Origin: Lachnospiraceae bacterium
Lineage (GTDB): Bacteria; Bacillota; Clostridia; Lachnospirales; Lachnospiraceae
Length of the DNA stretch: 64,000 bases
NCBI GenBank assembly: GCA_017934175.1
Contig: JAGBKB010000064.1
Span: 53,636-117,635 of the forward strand
Direction: 5' to 3'
The notes under the pieces are model-generated. The model saw only the letters and a list, made by a program, of their open reading frames with translations. It was not told the DNA's origin and did no database searches. Positions 1 through 9,213 of the stretch are shown here, in pieces. How positions within the stretch are numbered: position 1 is the first letter of the stretch; each line of letters starts with the position of its first letter. Position numbers and translations under genes: made by a program.

Positions 1-1
1 A

Positions 2-511
2 TATATACAAGATGTATTTATGAATGAAAATTTTAGAGTTTATACAAATGTAGATGTAAAAGGTGTAGAGATATGTGCTGCATTTAAAAATGTGATTGCT
101 ATTGCTTCAGGTATATTAACAGGGCTTGGTTATGGTGATAATATGAAAGCAGCAGTTATAACACGTGGTCTTGCAGAAATGATAAGAGTAGGTGATGCAC
201 TGGGGTGTAAAAAAGAAACATTTTATGGACTTGCAGGTGTTGGAGATATGATAGTGACTGCTACAAGTACAAATAGTAGAAATTTTAATTTTGGAAAATA
301 TTTGGGACTTGGGGATAAAACCGATGAAGCATTGAAAAAAATAGGTATGGTTGTTGAAGGAATTAACTTTTTACCTAAGGCTATACAAATAATAGATAAA
401 TATAATCTTGATTTGCCAATTACAAATGGCGTAAATGAAATTGTATACAATAATATGGATGCAAAATATATAACCTCGTTACTTATGAAAAGAAGTAAGA
501 AAGCAGAATGA
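2..511 (+). CDS. gpsA: Glycerol-3-phosphate dehydrogenase [NAD(P)+], C-terminal part (5' end outside window)
   Basis: This is the C-terminal half of the enzyme that reduces dihydroxyacetone phosphate to sn-glycerol-3-phosphate for phospholipid synthesis. The frame is open from the window edge, so the ATG at 20 is internal; the residues FRVYTN-DV-GVEICAAFKN match the start of the GpsA substrate-binding domain, and GLAGVGDMIVTATSTNSRN matches the family signature GLGDL-x-T-x3-S-RN. The C-terminus (RSKKAE) is at the expected distance. The next gene, mutL, starts one base after the stop codon, so the two are probably co-transcribed and translationally coupled. The N-terminal NAD-binding half cannot be judged here. 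Confidence 0.93.
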   Translation, partial: YIQDVFMNENFRVYTNVDVKGVEICAAFKNVIAIASGILTGLGYGDNMKAAVITRGLAEMIRVGDALGCKKETFYGLAGVGDMIVTATSTNSRNFNFGKYLGLGDKTDEALKKIGMVVEGINFLPKAIQIIDKYNLDLPITNGVNEIVYNNMDAKYITSLLMKRSKKAE

Positions 512-512
512 G

Positions 513-2333
513 ATGTCAATAAGATTATTGGATGAAAATACAATAAGCAAAATTGCTGCTGGTGAAGTCATAGAAAATCCATCGAGTGTAGTAAAGGAAT
601 TAATTGAAAACTCAATAGATGCAAACGCAAAGAGTATAAAGATTGAAATAAAAGGTGGCGGCACAGAACTTATAAAAGTTATTGATGATGGAGATGGTAT
701 AGAAAAGAATGACATACAGATGGCTTTTATGCAACATGCAACATCAAAACTTAAGGATATAAAAGATTTAGAGAATATATCATCATTTGGATTTAGGGGT
801 GAAGCATTATCAAGTATAGCAGTAATAAGTAATGTGACACTTACAACAAAAAGGCGAGTTGATAATAAGAATTATGGGTATAAGTATATAGTAGATTTAT
901 CAAGTGATTTAAATGCACCCAAATTAGAAGAATATGCATCAAATGATGGAACTATTATAGAGATAAAGAATCTTTTTTATAATGTGCCTGTTAGAAAAAA
1001 GTTTTTAAAAGGCATACCTAAAGAAAATGCATTGGTGACAGATACAGTTATAAAGTTTGCTATATCAAGACCAGATATTATGTTTTCTTTAATTATAGAT
1101 GATAAACTTAAGTTTAGTTCAAATGGTGATGGCAATTTAAAAAGTGTATTATTTTCATTATATGGTAGAGAAATAGTTGACAATTTAATATCTATAGATA
1201 CTAATATTAATGATGTCATTGTAAAAGGATATATAGCAAAGCCAATAATAGCAAGAAATACAAGAAATGATGAGATATATTATATAAATAATAGATATAT
1301 AAAAAGTAAAACTATTAGTGCTGCAATAGAAAATGCATATGAGGAATATTTAATGCAGCATAAATATCCATTAGTTGTTTTAAAAGTTTTTGTTGATGGC
1401 CAGAAAGTGGATGTAAATGTGCACCCTAAAAAAATGGAAGTTAGGTTTAGTAGTGACGAGTATATATATTATGCCGTTTATAATGCTATACACAATAAAT
1501 TAAGTAGTTTAGAACTTATTCATGAAGAAAAAATTAGTGTTGAAAATGAAGCAGATGAATTAGATTATGAACAAGATTTGCAAGATAATGTCAAAGAAAA
1601 AAATACTACTATAGATGAATTGCCATCTCTTAACAACTCATTTAATACAAAAATAAAAAGTGGATTTAATTTATCTAATTTATATGAAAATCTTCATCGT
1701 GATAATAACACTCATGAAAAATATACGGAGACTTCATTTATCAAAAAGACATTAAGCGATGACCATAAATATATAGGACAAATATTTGGGACATATATAT
1801 TAGTTGAGTATGAAGAGAAACTGTATATTATAGACCAACATGCAGCACATGAAAAAATTAATTTTGAAAAGATAATGAGTTCATATAAAAATGGCGAAGT
1901 GCTTCGTCAAAAAATATTTCCAAGTATTATTTTAAGACTTACACCAATTCAGTATAATGCAGTAGTTAATAATCTTGAGAGTTTTGAAAAAGTTGGCTAT
2001 GAAATTGAAACTTTTGGAGATAATGATATAAAAGTTGATGCTGTGCCATATAATATATTTAATATTGGCAATGAAAAATTGCTTATGGATATAATAGATA
2101 GTTATTCAGATGATAAGAATAAAGAGCACTATGACAGTATAGTTGAAAAAATTGCTTCTATATCATGCAAAAAATCAATCAAAGCAAATTATATTTTATC
2201 ACAAGAAGAAGTTAGACAACTTTTAAGAGATTTATTTAAATTGGAAAATCCATATAATTGTCCTCACGGTAGACCTACAATAATATCACTTAGTAAACAA
2301 GAGTTTGAGAAAAAGTTTGGAAGAATTATATGA
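513..2333 (+). CDS. mutL: DNA mismatch repair protein MutL
   Basis: MutL couples mismatch recognition by MutS to strand incision. The N-terminal GHKL ATPase (about residues 1-330) shows ENSIDANAKSIKIEI, DDGDGI and SFGFRGEALSSIA. The C-terminal dimerisation and endonuclease domain (from about residue 410) carries DQHAAHEK near residue 440, SCKKSIKA in place of the usual ACR-x-AIKA, and CPHGRP near residue 583; these metal-site motifs mark the incising type of MutL found in bacteria that lack MutH. At 606 residues it is of usual length. The ATG lies one base after the gpsA stop and has no strong Shine-Dalgarno site, suggesting coupling. No mutS is adjacent, which is unusual for Bacillota. Confidence 0.95.
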   Translation: MSIRLLDENTISKIAAGEVIENPSSVVKELIENSIDANAKSIKIEIKGGGTELIKVIDDGDGIEKNDIQMAFMQHATSKLKDIKDLENISSFGFRGEALSSIAVISNVTLTTKRRVDNKNYGYKYIVDLSSDLNAPKLEEYASNDGTIIEIKNLFYNVPVRKKFLKGIPKENALVTDTVIKFAISRPDIMFSLIIDDKLKFSSNGDGNLKSVLFSLYGREIVDNLISIDTNINDVIVKGYIAKPIIARNTRNDEIYYINNRYIKSKTISAAIENAYEEYLMQHKYPLVVLKVFVDGQKVDVNVHPKKMEVRFSSDEYIYYAVYNAIHNKLSSLELIHEEKISVENEADELDYEQDLQDNVKEKNTTIDELPSLNNSFNTKIKSGFNLSNLYENLHRDNNTHEKYTETSFIKKTLSDDHKYIGQIFGTYILVEYEEKLYIIDQHAAHEKINFEKIMSSYKNGEVLRQKIFPSIILRLTPIQYNAVVNNLESFEKVGYEIETFGDNDIKVDAVPYNIFNIGNEKLLMDIIDSYSDDKNKEHYDSIVEKIASISCKKSIKANYILSQEEVRQLLRDLFKLENPYNCPHGRPTIISLSKQEFEKKFGRII

Positions 2334-2350
2334 TATTAAAGGGGAATGTA

Positions 2351-2695
2351 ATGAAGAAAAGTGTTTTAAAATGTATATTTATGCTTATATGTATGATGTT
2401 ATTTTCGTGCTCAAAACAGGAAAAGAAACCTTTTGGCGCTGCAGATATTAATTATGAAGATATTGAAAAACTAGGAAATGAAGGGCCAAGAATAGAATCA
2501 GAGCATAAAGAGAATATGGCGCCATTTAGTGCTTTAAATTCAACTTCTGAAATAGGGCCAGAGAGTAGTGAAGACCCAAATATATCAAAAGCCCCTATGG
2601 CAGATAAAGAATTAGATCCGGACTATGGTGGTATACCAATAGTTACAAAAGAAACAACAAGATTTGTGGAAAGTGAAAGTAATGAATCTGAATAG
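2351..2695 (+). CDS. Small predicted lipoprotein of unknown function
   Basis: A 114-residue protein. The chosen ATG at 2351 sits five bases after a strong AAGGGGA ribosome site; a longer frame opens at 2330 but has no such site. The N-terminus is a lipoprotein signal: MKKSVLKC, a hydrophobic stretch, then the lipobox LFSC with the cysteine at about residue 20. The rest is hydrophilic, rich in Glu, Ser and Pro, without a recognisable domain, and is probably a flexible tail outside the membrane. Its 3' end overlaps the start of the next helicase gene by 14 bases in another frame. The cell-surface location is inferred; the function is unknown. Confidence 0.7.
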   Translation: MKKSVLKCIFMLICMMLFSCSKQEKKPFGAADINYEDIEKLGNEGPRIESEHKENMAPFSALNSTSEIGPESSEDPNISKAPMADKELDPDYGGIPIVTKETTRFVESESNESE

Positions 2696-4997
2696 TTTGA
2701 ATAAAGAACAAAAAGAAGCGGTTCTCTATAATGAAGGACCACTTTTAATAATAGCCGGTGCTGGCTCTGGAAAAACCAGAGTTATTACTTATAAGGTTGC
2801 CTATTTAATTGAAAATGGTGTTTTACCTGAAAATATACTTGCCATTACATTTACTAATAAGGCGGCAAATGAGATGAAAGAAAGAGTGGCAAATATATTG
2901 GGGGAAAGCTCTAAAAAGATTTTTATTTCAACATTTCATAAGTTTTGTGGTAGGATACTTAGAGTATTTATAGAATCTATAGGCTACAATAGAAACTTTA
3001 CTATCTATGATACAGATGACCAAAAAAAGATATTAACAAAAATTATAAAAGAATTAGGTTTTGATGATAAAAAAGTAAAAGCGAGAGCAGTGGCAAATAG
3101 GATTTCATATTGTAAAAATCATGACATTAGCATAGATGAGTTTAAAAAAAGTGCTAAAAGTGATATGGAAAAAATATATGTTAGATGTTTTGAAGTGTAC
3201 GATAAGAAAATGTTTGAAAATAATGCGATAGATTTTGATGACATGTTACTCCTAACTGTAAAGATACTTAAAGAGAATGAAAAAATAAGACAACAATTAT
3301 CTAACCAGTTTAAATATATACTAGTTGATGAGTACCAAGATACTAATATGGTTCAATTTGAGATTATCAAATTGTTGACTCTTGATGGCAGTAATAAATT
3401 AACTGTGGTTGGTGATGATGACCAAAGTATTTATAAGTTTAGAGGAGCAGATATAAGGAACATTCTTGAATTTGAGAATGTATTTGAAAATGCAAAAGTT
3501 GTAAAACTTACTCAAAATTATCGTTCCACTAATAATATATTAAATGTTGCTAATTCTGTTATAAAACATAATAGAGGGCGTAAAGATAAAGAACTATGGT
3601 CAGAAAATGGTGATGGTGCAAATGTTATATTTACGGAATATGAAGATGATAGTAAAGAAGCATATGCAATTATAAGTGATATAAAAAAGAATAATGATTA
3701 TAAAAATACTGCTATATTATATAGAACTAATGCTCAATCAAGAAAGTTTGAGGAAATGTGTGTATCTTTTTCTATTCCATATACTTTAGTGGGTGGAGTA
3801 AACTTTTATGAGAGAAGAGAAATAAAGGATATACTTGCATATATGAATATATTGGTTAATCCGAGTGATACAAATAGTCTATTTAGAATTATTAATGTTC
3901 CTAAAAGAGGTATAGGAGAGTCAACTCTTGCAAAAATACTTGAATATGCAGGTAATAATAATATGATGCCGCTTGAAGCAATTTTCAATATAGATAATAT
4001 AGATTTGACAACAAAAATTAAAGAGAAAATAAAAAAGTTTGTAGAGTTAATTACAATTTTAAGAGAAGAAAATGAAATTGATGGAATAATTGATAAGTTA
4101 TTAAAGAATTGTTATGAAGAGTTTTTGATGGATGAATATGGAGAAGAAGAGGGTAAAGAAAGACTTGAAAATATATATGAGTTAAGAAATAAAGCAATTA
4201 CATTTAAAGAAACTTACCCAGAAAATGCAAATAATGATATATTAAAAGATTTGGCAACTAATATGTCAGCACATATTATTTTAGAAGATTTTTTATATGA
4301 GATAGCGCTGGTATCAGATATAGATGACTTAAATGAACTTGAGGATAAATTAACACTTATGTCTCTACATGCATCTAAAGGGCTTGAATATGACAATATA
4401 TATTTAACTGGTATGAATGAAGGACTTTTCCCTTCATATCAATCTATATCTTCTGATGATAGTGAACAGGAAATAGAAGAAGAGAGAAGACTGTGTTATG
4501 TAGGAGTTACACGAGCAAAAAAGAATCTCTATTTATCATCAGCAAGAAGAAGAATGATTAATGGTTCTTATAACACTTATGCGATTAGTCGCTTTATTGA
4601 TGAAATAGAAGATAGTTTAATAGTAAAGAATAAATTAAAATCAGAAGCATTTCTTTTTAACAATGAAGATTTCGGTGGTTATGGATATAAGAATAAAAGA
4701 TTTGGCAGTAGAGATAGATATGTGAGCATGAAGTCTCACTTTGAAGATATTGATAGTGCTGTAGTTTCAAAAATAGATTTAAAAAAGAGTATAGACACAT
4801 ATAAGACTGGTGCAAACATAGTAAAAGCGACATCACTTGAATATGTAGTAGGAGACAGAGTATCACATATAAAATTTGGTGAAGGCAAAGTGTTAAGCAT
4901 TGAAGATATCGGAAGAGATTATGAAGTTACAGTAGAATTTGATGAATATGGGACAAAGACAATGTTTGCTGCATTTGCAAAATTGGAAAAAGTTTAG
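2682..4997 (+). CDS. pcrA: ATP-dependent DNA helicase of the PcrA/UvrD type
   Basis: A superfamily 1A 3'-5' helicase for replication restart, nucleotide excision repair and removal of RecA filaments. Visible motifs: Q-motif LNKEQKEAV, Walker A GAGSGKT (about residues 25-31), AITFTNKAA, DEYQDTN near residue 215 (Walker B), GDDDQSIYKFRGA, QNYRST, LMSLHASKGLEYD and VGVTRAKKNLYL. The last 50 or so residues (GDRVSHIKFGEGKVLSIE...) form the Tudor-like tail that in PcrA contacts RNA polymerase. At 771 residues it is slightly longer than usual. The ATG at 2682 was chosen because MNLNSLNKEQ is the typical PcrA start; the frame opens six codons earlier. Confidence 0.94.
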   Translation: MNLNSLNKEQKEAVLYNEGPLLIIAGAGSGKTRVITYKVAYLIENGVLPENILAITFTNKAANEMKERVANILGESSKKIFISTFHKFCGRILRVFIESIGYNRNFTIYDTDDQKKILTKIIKELGFDDKKVKARAVANRISYCKNHDISIDEFKKSAKSDMEKIYVRCFEVYDKKMFENNAIDFDDMLLLTVKILKENEKIRQQLSNQFKYILVDEYQDTNMVQFEIIKLLTLDGSNKLTVVGDDDQSIYKFRGADIRNILEFENVFENAKVVKLTQNYRSTNNILNVANSVIKHNRGRKDKELWSENGDGANVIFTEYEDDSKEAYAIISDIKKNNDYKNTAILYRTNAQSRKFEEMCVSFSIPYTLVGGVNFYERREIKDILAYMNILVNPSDTNSLFRIINVPKRGIGESTLAKILEYAGNNNMMPLEAIFNIDNIDLTTKIKEKIKKFVELITILREENEIDGIIDKLLKNCYEEFLMDEYGEEEGKERLENIYELRNKAITFKETYPENANNDILKDLATNMSAHIILEDFLYEIALVSDIDDLNELEDKLTLMSLHASKGLEYDNIYLTGMNEGLFPSYQSISSDDSEQEIEEERRLCYVGVTRAKKNLYLSSARRRMINGSYNTYAISRFIDEIEDSLIVKNKLKSEAFLFNNEDFGGYGYKNKRFGSRDRYVSMKSHFEDIDSAVVSKIDLKKSIDTYKTGANIVKATSLEYVVGDRVSHIKFGEGKVLSIEDIGRDYEVTVEFDEYGTKTMFAAFAKLEKV

Positions 4998-5055
4998 AAT
5001 TGATACTTTTTTAAGTGCTATAAACTTTTAATAATTTAGAAAAGGAGAGTTTATT

Positions 5056-5937
5056 ATGAAAGGCATTATTCTTGCAGGAGGTTCAGGAACAAGACTATAT
5101 CCACTTACAATGGTTACATCAAAGCAATTATTACCAATTTATGATAAACCAATGATTTATTATCCACTGTCAGTATTAATGAGAGCAGAGATAAAAGATA
5201 TATTGATTATATCTACTCCACAAGATACGGAGAGATTTAAAGACTTGCTAAAAGATGGAAGTCAGTTTGGCATTAATTTATCTTATAAAGTACAACCAAG
5301 CCCAGATGGACTTGCACAGGCATTTATTATAGGAGAAGAGTTTATAGGTAAAGATACAGTTGCTATGATTCTTGGTGACAATATATATTATGGGCATGGA
5401 TTTGCTGACAAATTAAAAAAAGCAAGTAAGATTACAGATGGAGCGACTATTTTTGGATACTATGTTGATGACCCAGAGAGATTTGGAATTGTGGAATTTG
5501 ATAATAATGGAGTGGCTATCAGTATAGAAGAAAAGCCAGAAAATCCTAAATCAAATTATTGTGTAACTGGTTTATATTTTTATGATAATGAAGTCGTATC
5601 TTATGCAAAAAGTTTAAAGCCTTCTAAAAGAGGTGAACTTGAAATTACTGATTTAAATAGAATATATTTAGAAAAAGGTAAGTTAAATGTTGAATTATTA
5701 GGTGCAGGTTTTACTTGGCTTGACACAGGAACACATGAATCACTTGTAGAAGCCACCAATTTTGTAAAAACAATAGAAGACCATCAACATAGAAAAATAG
5801 CATGCCTTGAAGAAATTGCATTTAGAAATAAATGGATAGATGAAAGAAAACTTAATGAGGCGTATGAGATATATAAGAAAAATGAGTATGGCAAATATTT
5901 AAAAGATGTTTTAGATGGGAAGTTTATAAATCAATAG
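5056..5937 (+). CDS. rfbA: Glucose-1-phosphate thymidylyltransferase
   Basis: RmlA/RfbA joins dTTP and glucose-1-phosphate to give dTDP-glucose, the first step of dTDP-sugar (usually dTDP-L-rhamnose) synthesis in the cytoplasm. The N-terminus has the nucleotidyltransferase signature [11 protein letters not shown] followed by [27 protein letters not shown] and EEKPENPKS are further family blocks, and [10 protein letters not shown] is near the C-terminus. At 293 residues it is full length. AAAGGAGAG ends eight bases before the ATG. It heads a tight rmlA-rmlB-rmlD cluster. Confidence 0.96.
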   Translation: MKGIILAGGSGTRLYPLTMVTSKQLLPIYDKPMIYYPLSVLMRAEIKDILIISTPQDTERFKDLLKDGSQFGINLSYKVQPSPDGLAQAFIIGEEFIGKDTVAMILGDNIYYGHGFADKLKKASKITDGATIFGYYVDDPERFGIVEFDNNGVAISIEEKPENPKSNYCVTGLYFYDNEVVSYAKSLKPSKRGELEITDLNRIYLEKGKLNVELLGAGFTWLDTGTHESLVEATNFVKTIEDHQHRKIACLEEIAFRNKWIDERKLNEAYEIYKKNEYGKYLKDVLDGKFINQ

Positions 5938-5955
5938 ATATGTAGGAGGTTTTTT

Positions 5956-6984
5956 ATGAAGTTTATTGTAACTGGAGGAGCAGGTTTTATTGGTGGCAAT
6001 TTTATGCACTATATGGTTAATAAATACCCTAATGATGAAATAATTTGTGTAGATTGTTTAACCTATGCTGGCAATTTAGAAACACTAGCCCCTATCAAAG
6101 ATTGCAAGAATTATAAGTTTTATAAAATTGATATAACTGATAGAAAGGCTATATTTGAATTATTTGAAAAAGAAAAACCAGACTATTGTGTTAATTTTGC
6201 TGCAGAATCTCATGTCGATAGGTCTGTTGAAAATCCTGAAATATTTTTAAAAACAAATGTATTAGGTACACAGGTTCTTATGGATGCTTGTAGAAAATAT
6301 GGGATTAAAAGATACCACCAAGTTTCTACTGATGAGGTCTATGGTGATTTACCACTTGATAGACCTGATTTGCAATTTGATGAAACATATCCAATCAAAA
6401 CTTCAAGCCCATATTCTGCATCCAAGGCTTCAGCAGATTTATTCGTTATGGCATATCATAGAACATTTAAATTACCTTGCACGATTAGTAGATGTTCCAA
6501 TAATTATGGACCATATCATTTCCCTGAAAAGTTAATACCACTTATGATTAGTAGAGCACTCAATGATGAAAAATTACCAGTATATGGAGAAGGTAAAAAT
6601 GTGAGAGACTGGCTCTATGTAGAGGACCACTGTATTGCTATTGATATGATTGTTAGAAATGGAAAAGATGGCGAAATATATAATGTAGGTGGACATGAAG
6701 AAAAGGCAAATATTGATATAGTAAAAATTATTTTGGACAAACTTAATAAGCCAACATCTTTAATAGAGTTTGTCAAAGATAGACCTGGACATGATTTGAG
6801 ATATGCCATGAATTCATCAAAACTTGAAAGAGAACTTGGATGGAAGCCATCAGTTACTTTTGATGAAGGTATTGATAAAACTATTACATGGTATCTATAC
6901 AATAAGCCTTGGTGGGAACATATAATTAGCGGAGAATATAAAAATTATTTTGACAAGATGTATGGATATAGAATGAATTCTTAA
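5956..6984 (+). CDS. rfbB: dTDP-glucose 4,6-dehydratase
   Basis: RmlB/RfbB oxidises and dehydrates dTDP-glucose to dTDP-4-keto-6-deoxyglucose. It is an extended short-chain dehydrogenase: NAD-binding GGAGFIGG at residues 7-14, the active-site STDEVYGDL block, and the catalytic YSASK at about residues 152-156. RDWLYVEDHC and PGHDLRYAM are typical of the family, and 342 residues is normal. AGGAGG lies just before the start. The gene sits 18 bases after rfbA. Confidence 0.96.
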   Translation: MKFIVTGGAGFIGGNFMHYMVNKYPNDEIICVDCLTYAGNLETLAPIKDCKNYKFYKIDITDRKAIFELFEKEKPDYCVNFAAESHVDRSVENPEIFLKTNVLGTQVLMDACRKYGIKRYHQVSTDEVYGDLPLDRPDLQFDETYPIKTSSPYSASKASADLFVMAYHRTFKLPCTISRCSNNYGPYHFPEKLIPLMISRALNDEKLPVYGEGKNVRDWLYVEDHCIAIDMIVRNGKDGEIYNVGGHEEKANIDIVKIILDKLNKPTSLIEFVKDRPGHDLRYAMNSSKLERELGWKPSVTFDEGIDKTITWYLYNKPWWEHIISGEYKNYFDKMYGYRMNS

Positions 6985-6999
6985 TAGGAGTAATTGACA

Positions 7000-7857
7000 A
7001 TGAATGATAACGAAAAAATAGTTCTTGTTACGGGTGCGAGAGGACAACTGGGGCACGATATAGTAAAAGAACTCACAAATCATAATATAAAATATATTGC
7101 AACTGATAGTGATGATTTGGACATAACCGATGAAAAAATAGTAAAAGACTTTTTTAAGAATCACAGTATATCGCACGTAATACATTCAGCAGCATATACT
7201 CAAGTCGATAAAGCAGAAGTGGAGAAAGAACTTAATCATAAAATTAATGTATATGGCACATCTAACATAGTAAACGAGTGTATGAAGCATGATATTCCTA
7301 TGGTTTATTTTTCTACTGATTATATATTTGGAGGTGAGGGGAGTGAGCCATATCATGTAGATGATAAGGCAAATCCTCTTGGAGAATATGCCAAGTCAAA
7401 ATATGAGGGTGAGTTATTAGTAAAAAAATTAAGTAAATACTATATTGTAAGAATTTCTTGGGTTTTTGGCATCAATGGAAATAATTTTATAAAAACTATG
7501 CTAAAACTTGCTGAAACGAAAAATGAATTAAATATAGTATCAGACCAAATAGGCTCACCAACATATACAGTTGATTTATCAAAATTGATTATAGATATGA
7601 TACAAACTGATAAATACGGTGTGTATCATGCTACAAATGAAGGTTTTGTATCTTGGGCAGATTTTGCCAGAGAAATATTCAAGAGAACAAATAAAAATGT
7701 AGTTGTTCATAATGTGACTACTGAAGAGTATAACGCTAAAGCACTTAGACCAAAGAATTCAAGGCTTGATAAATCAAAATTAGTAGAGAATGGATTTAGT
7801 AAATTACCAACTTGGCAAGATGCATTAGATAGATTTTTAAAAGAATTAAATAATTAA
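7000..7857 (+). CDS. rfbD: dTDP-4-dehydrorhamnose reductase
   Basis: RmlD reduces dTDP-4-keto-rhamnose to dTDP-L-rhamnose using NAD(P)H. Visible are the nucleotide-binding GARGQLGHDI, FFSTDYIFGG-like YFSTDYIFGG, the catalytic YAKSKYEGE around residue 130, RISWVFG and GVYHATNEG. The frame could also begin at a TTG at 6994, but the ATG at 7000 is better placed relative to the AGGAG at 6986-6990. The 3,5-epimerase RmlC that should act between RmlB and RmlD is not in the cluster or elsewhere in the window. Confidence 0.93.
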   Translation: MNDNEKIVLVTGARGQLGHDIVKELTNHNIKYIATDSDDLDITDEKIVKDFFKNHSISHVIHSAAYTQVDKAEVEKELNHKINVYGTSNIVNECMKHDIPMVYFSTDYIFGGEGSEPYHVDDKANPLGEYAKSKYEGELLVKKLSKYYIVRISWVFGINGNNFIKTMLKLAETKNELNIVSDQIGSPTYTVDLSKLIIDMIQTDKYGVYHATNEGFVSWADFAREIFKRTNKNVVVHNVTTEEYNAKALRPKNSRLDKSKLVENGFSKLPTWQDALDRFLKELNN

Positions 7858-7866
7858 GAGGTATAT

Positions 7867-9213
7867 ATGGGTAAATATTTTGGAACGGATGGATTTAGAG
7901 GAGAGGCAAATGTAACACTCACTGCTGACCATGCATTTAAGATAGGAAAATTCCTTGGATATTATTATAGTCGCAATAACAACAAATGTAGAGTTGTTAT
8001 TGGTAAGGATACAAGAAGGTCAAGTTATATGTTTGAATATGCTATTGCAGCAGGAATAACTTCTACTGGTGCAGATGCTTATCTTTTACATGTGACAAGT
8101 ACACCTTCTATAAGTTATTTAGTTAGAACAGAGCAATTTGATGTGGGAGTTATGATTTCTGCTTCTCACAATGTTTATAGTGACAATGGAATAAAATTGA
8201 TAAATGGTAATGGAGAAAAATTGGAAGAAAGTGTCACTGATATGATAGAAGATTATCTTGATAACAAGATACCAGAAGTTCCATACGCAACAAAAACAAA
8301 TATTGGTAGAACTGTTGATTACTTTGCAGGAAGGAATAGATATCTTGGCTATCTTATATCTATACCTATGAATAGTTTTAAAGATAAAAAGGTAGCACTT
8401 GATTTAGCAAATGGCTCAGCATTTCAAATTGCACAAGGAGTATTCAATGCACTTGGGGCTGAAACTTATGTGATTAATAATAATCCAAATGGTTCAAACA
8501 TAAATGATAATGCTGGCTCTACGCATATAGAAGGACTTAAAAGGTATGTGATTGAAAATAAGATGGATGTAGGTTTTGCATTTGATGGAGATGCAGATAG
8601 ATGTATGGCTGTTGATGAGATGGGAAATGTGGTAGATGGTGATAAAATACTTTATATATGCGGAAAGGATATGAAGGAAAATGGAAAACTAAAAAAAGAC
8701 ACAGTTGTTACTACTGTTATGTCTAATCTTGGTTTGTATAAAGCATTTGACAATATAGGGATTAAATATGAAAAAACAGCAGTTGGAGATAAGTATGTGC
8801 AGGCTTGTATAAAAGAAAATGATTACTCATTTGGCGGTGAACAATCAGGACATATAATTTTTGCAAAATACGCAAATACTGGCGATGGTGTACTTACTGC
8901 TTTAAAATTAATGGATGTAATGATTAGCAAAAAAACCACACTTGGTGAACTTGCTAAAGATGTAATATTATACCCACAAGTGTTAAAAAATGTAAAAGTA
9001 AATGATAAGAATAAATGTATGAATGATGAAGAAATCATACAAAAAGGCAAAGAGATTGAAAAAGAACTTGGAGATAATGGCAGACTTTTACTTAGAGCAT
9101 CTGGCACTGAAAATGTAGTGAGAATAATGATTGAAGCAGATGACAAAAAAATCTGTGATAATTATATAAAACAAATAGAAGATGTAATCATTAAAAGAGG
9201 TTATGCTTCATAA
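7867..9213 (+). CDS. glmM: Phosphoglucosamine mutase
   Basis: GlmM interconverts glucosamine-6-phosphate and glucosamine-1-phosphate for UDP-GlcNAc and peptidoglycan synthesis. The N-terminus GKYFGTDGFRG is diagnostic for GlmM rather than other hexose mutases. The phosphoserine loop SASHN puts the active serine at residue 100, the metal loop DGDADR is at 240-245, and RASGTENVVRIMIEA is the phosphate-binding C-terminal domain. At 448 residues it is full length. An AGAGG site precedes the ATG, and the stop codon overlaps the next start codon (TAATG), indicating coupling to the envelope protein downstream. Confidence 0.95.
   Translation: MGKYFGTDGFRGEANVTLTADHAFKIGKFLGYYYSRNNNKCRVVIGKDTRRSSYMFEYAIAAGITSTGADAYLLHVTSTPSISYLVRTEQFDVGVMISASHNVYSDNGIKLINGNGEKLEESVTDMIEDYLDNKIPEVPYATKTNIGRTVDYFAGRNRYLGYLISIPMNSFKDKKVALDLANGSAFQIAQGVFNALGAETYVINNNPNGSNINDNAGSTHIEGLKRYVIENKMDVGFAFDGDADRCMAVDEMGNVVDGDKILYICGKDMKENGKLKKDTVVTTVMSNLGLYKAFDNIGIKYEKTAVGDKYVQACIKENDYSFGGEQSGHIIFAKYANTGDGVLTALKLMDVMISKKTTLGELAKDVILYPQVLKNVKVNDKNKCMNDEEIIQKGKEIEKELGDNGRLLLRASGTENVVRIMIEADDKKICDNYIKQIEDVIIKRGYAS

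Noticed and set aside
2330..2350. Earlier start for the lipoprotein gene
   Set aside because: The extra seven codons would contain the ribosome site of the ATG at 2351 and spoil the normal signal peptide.
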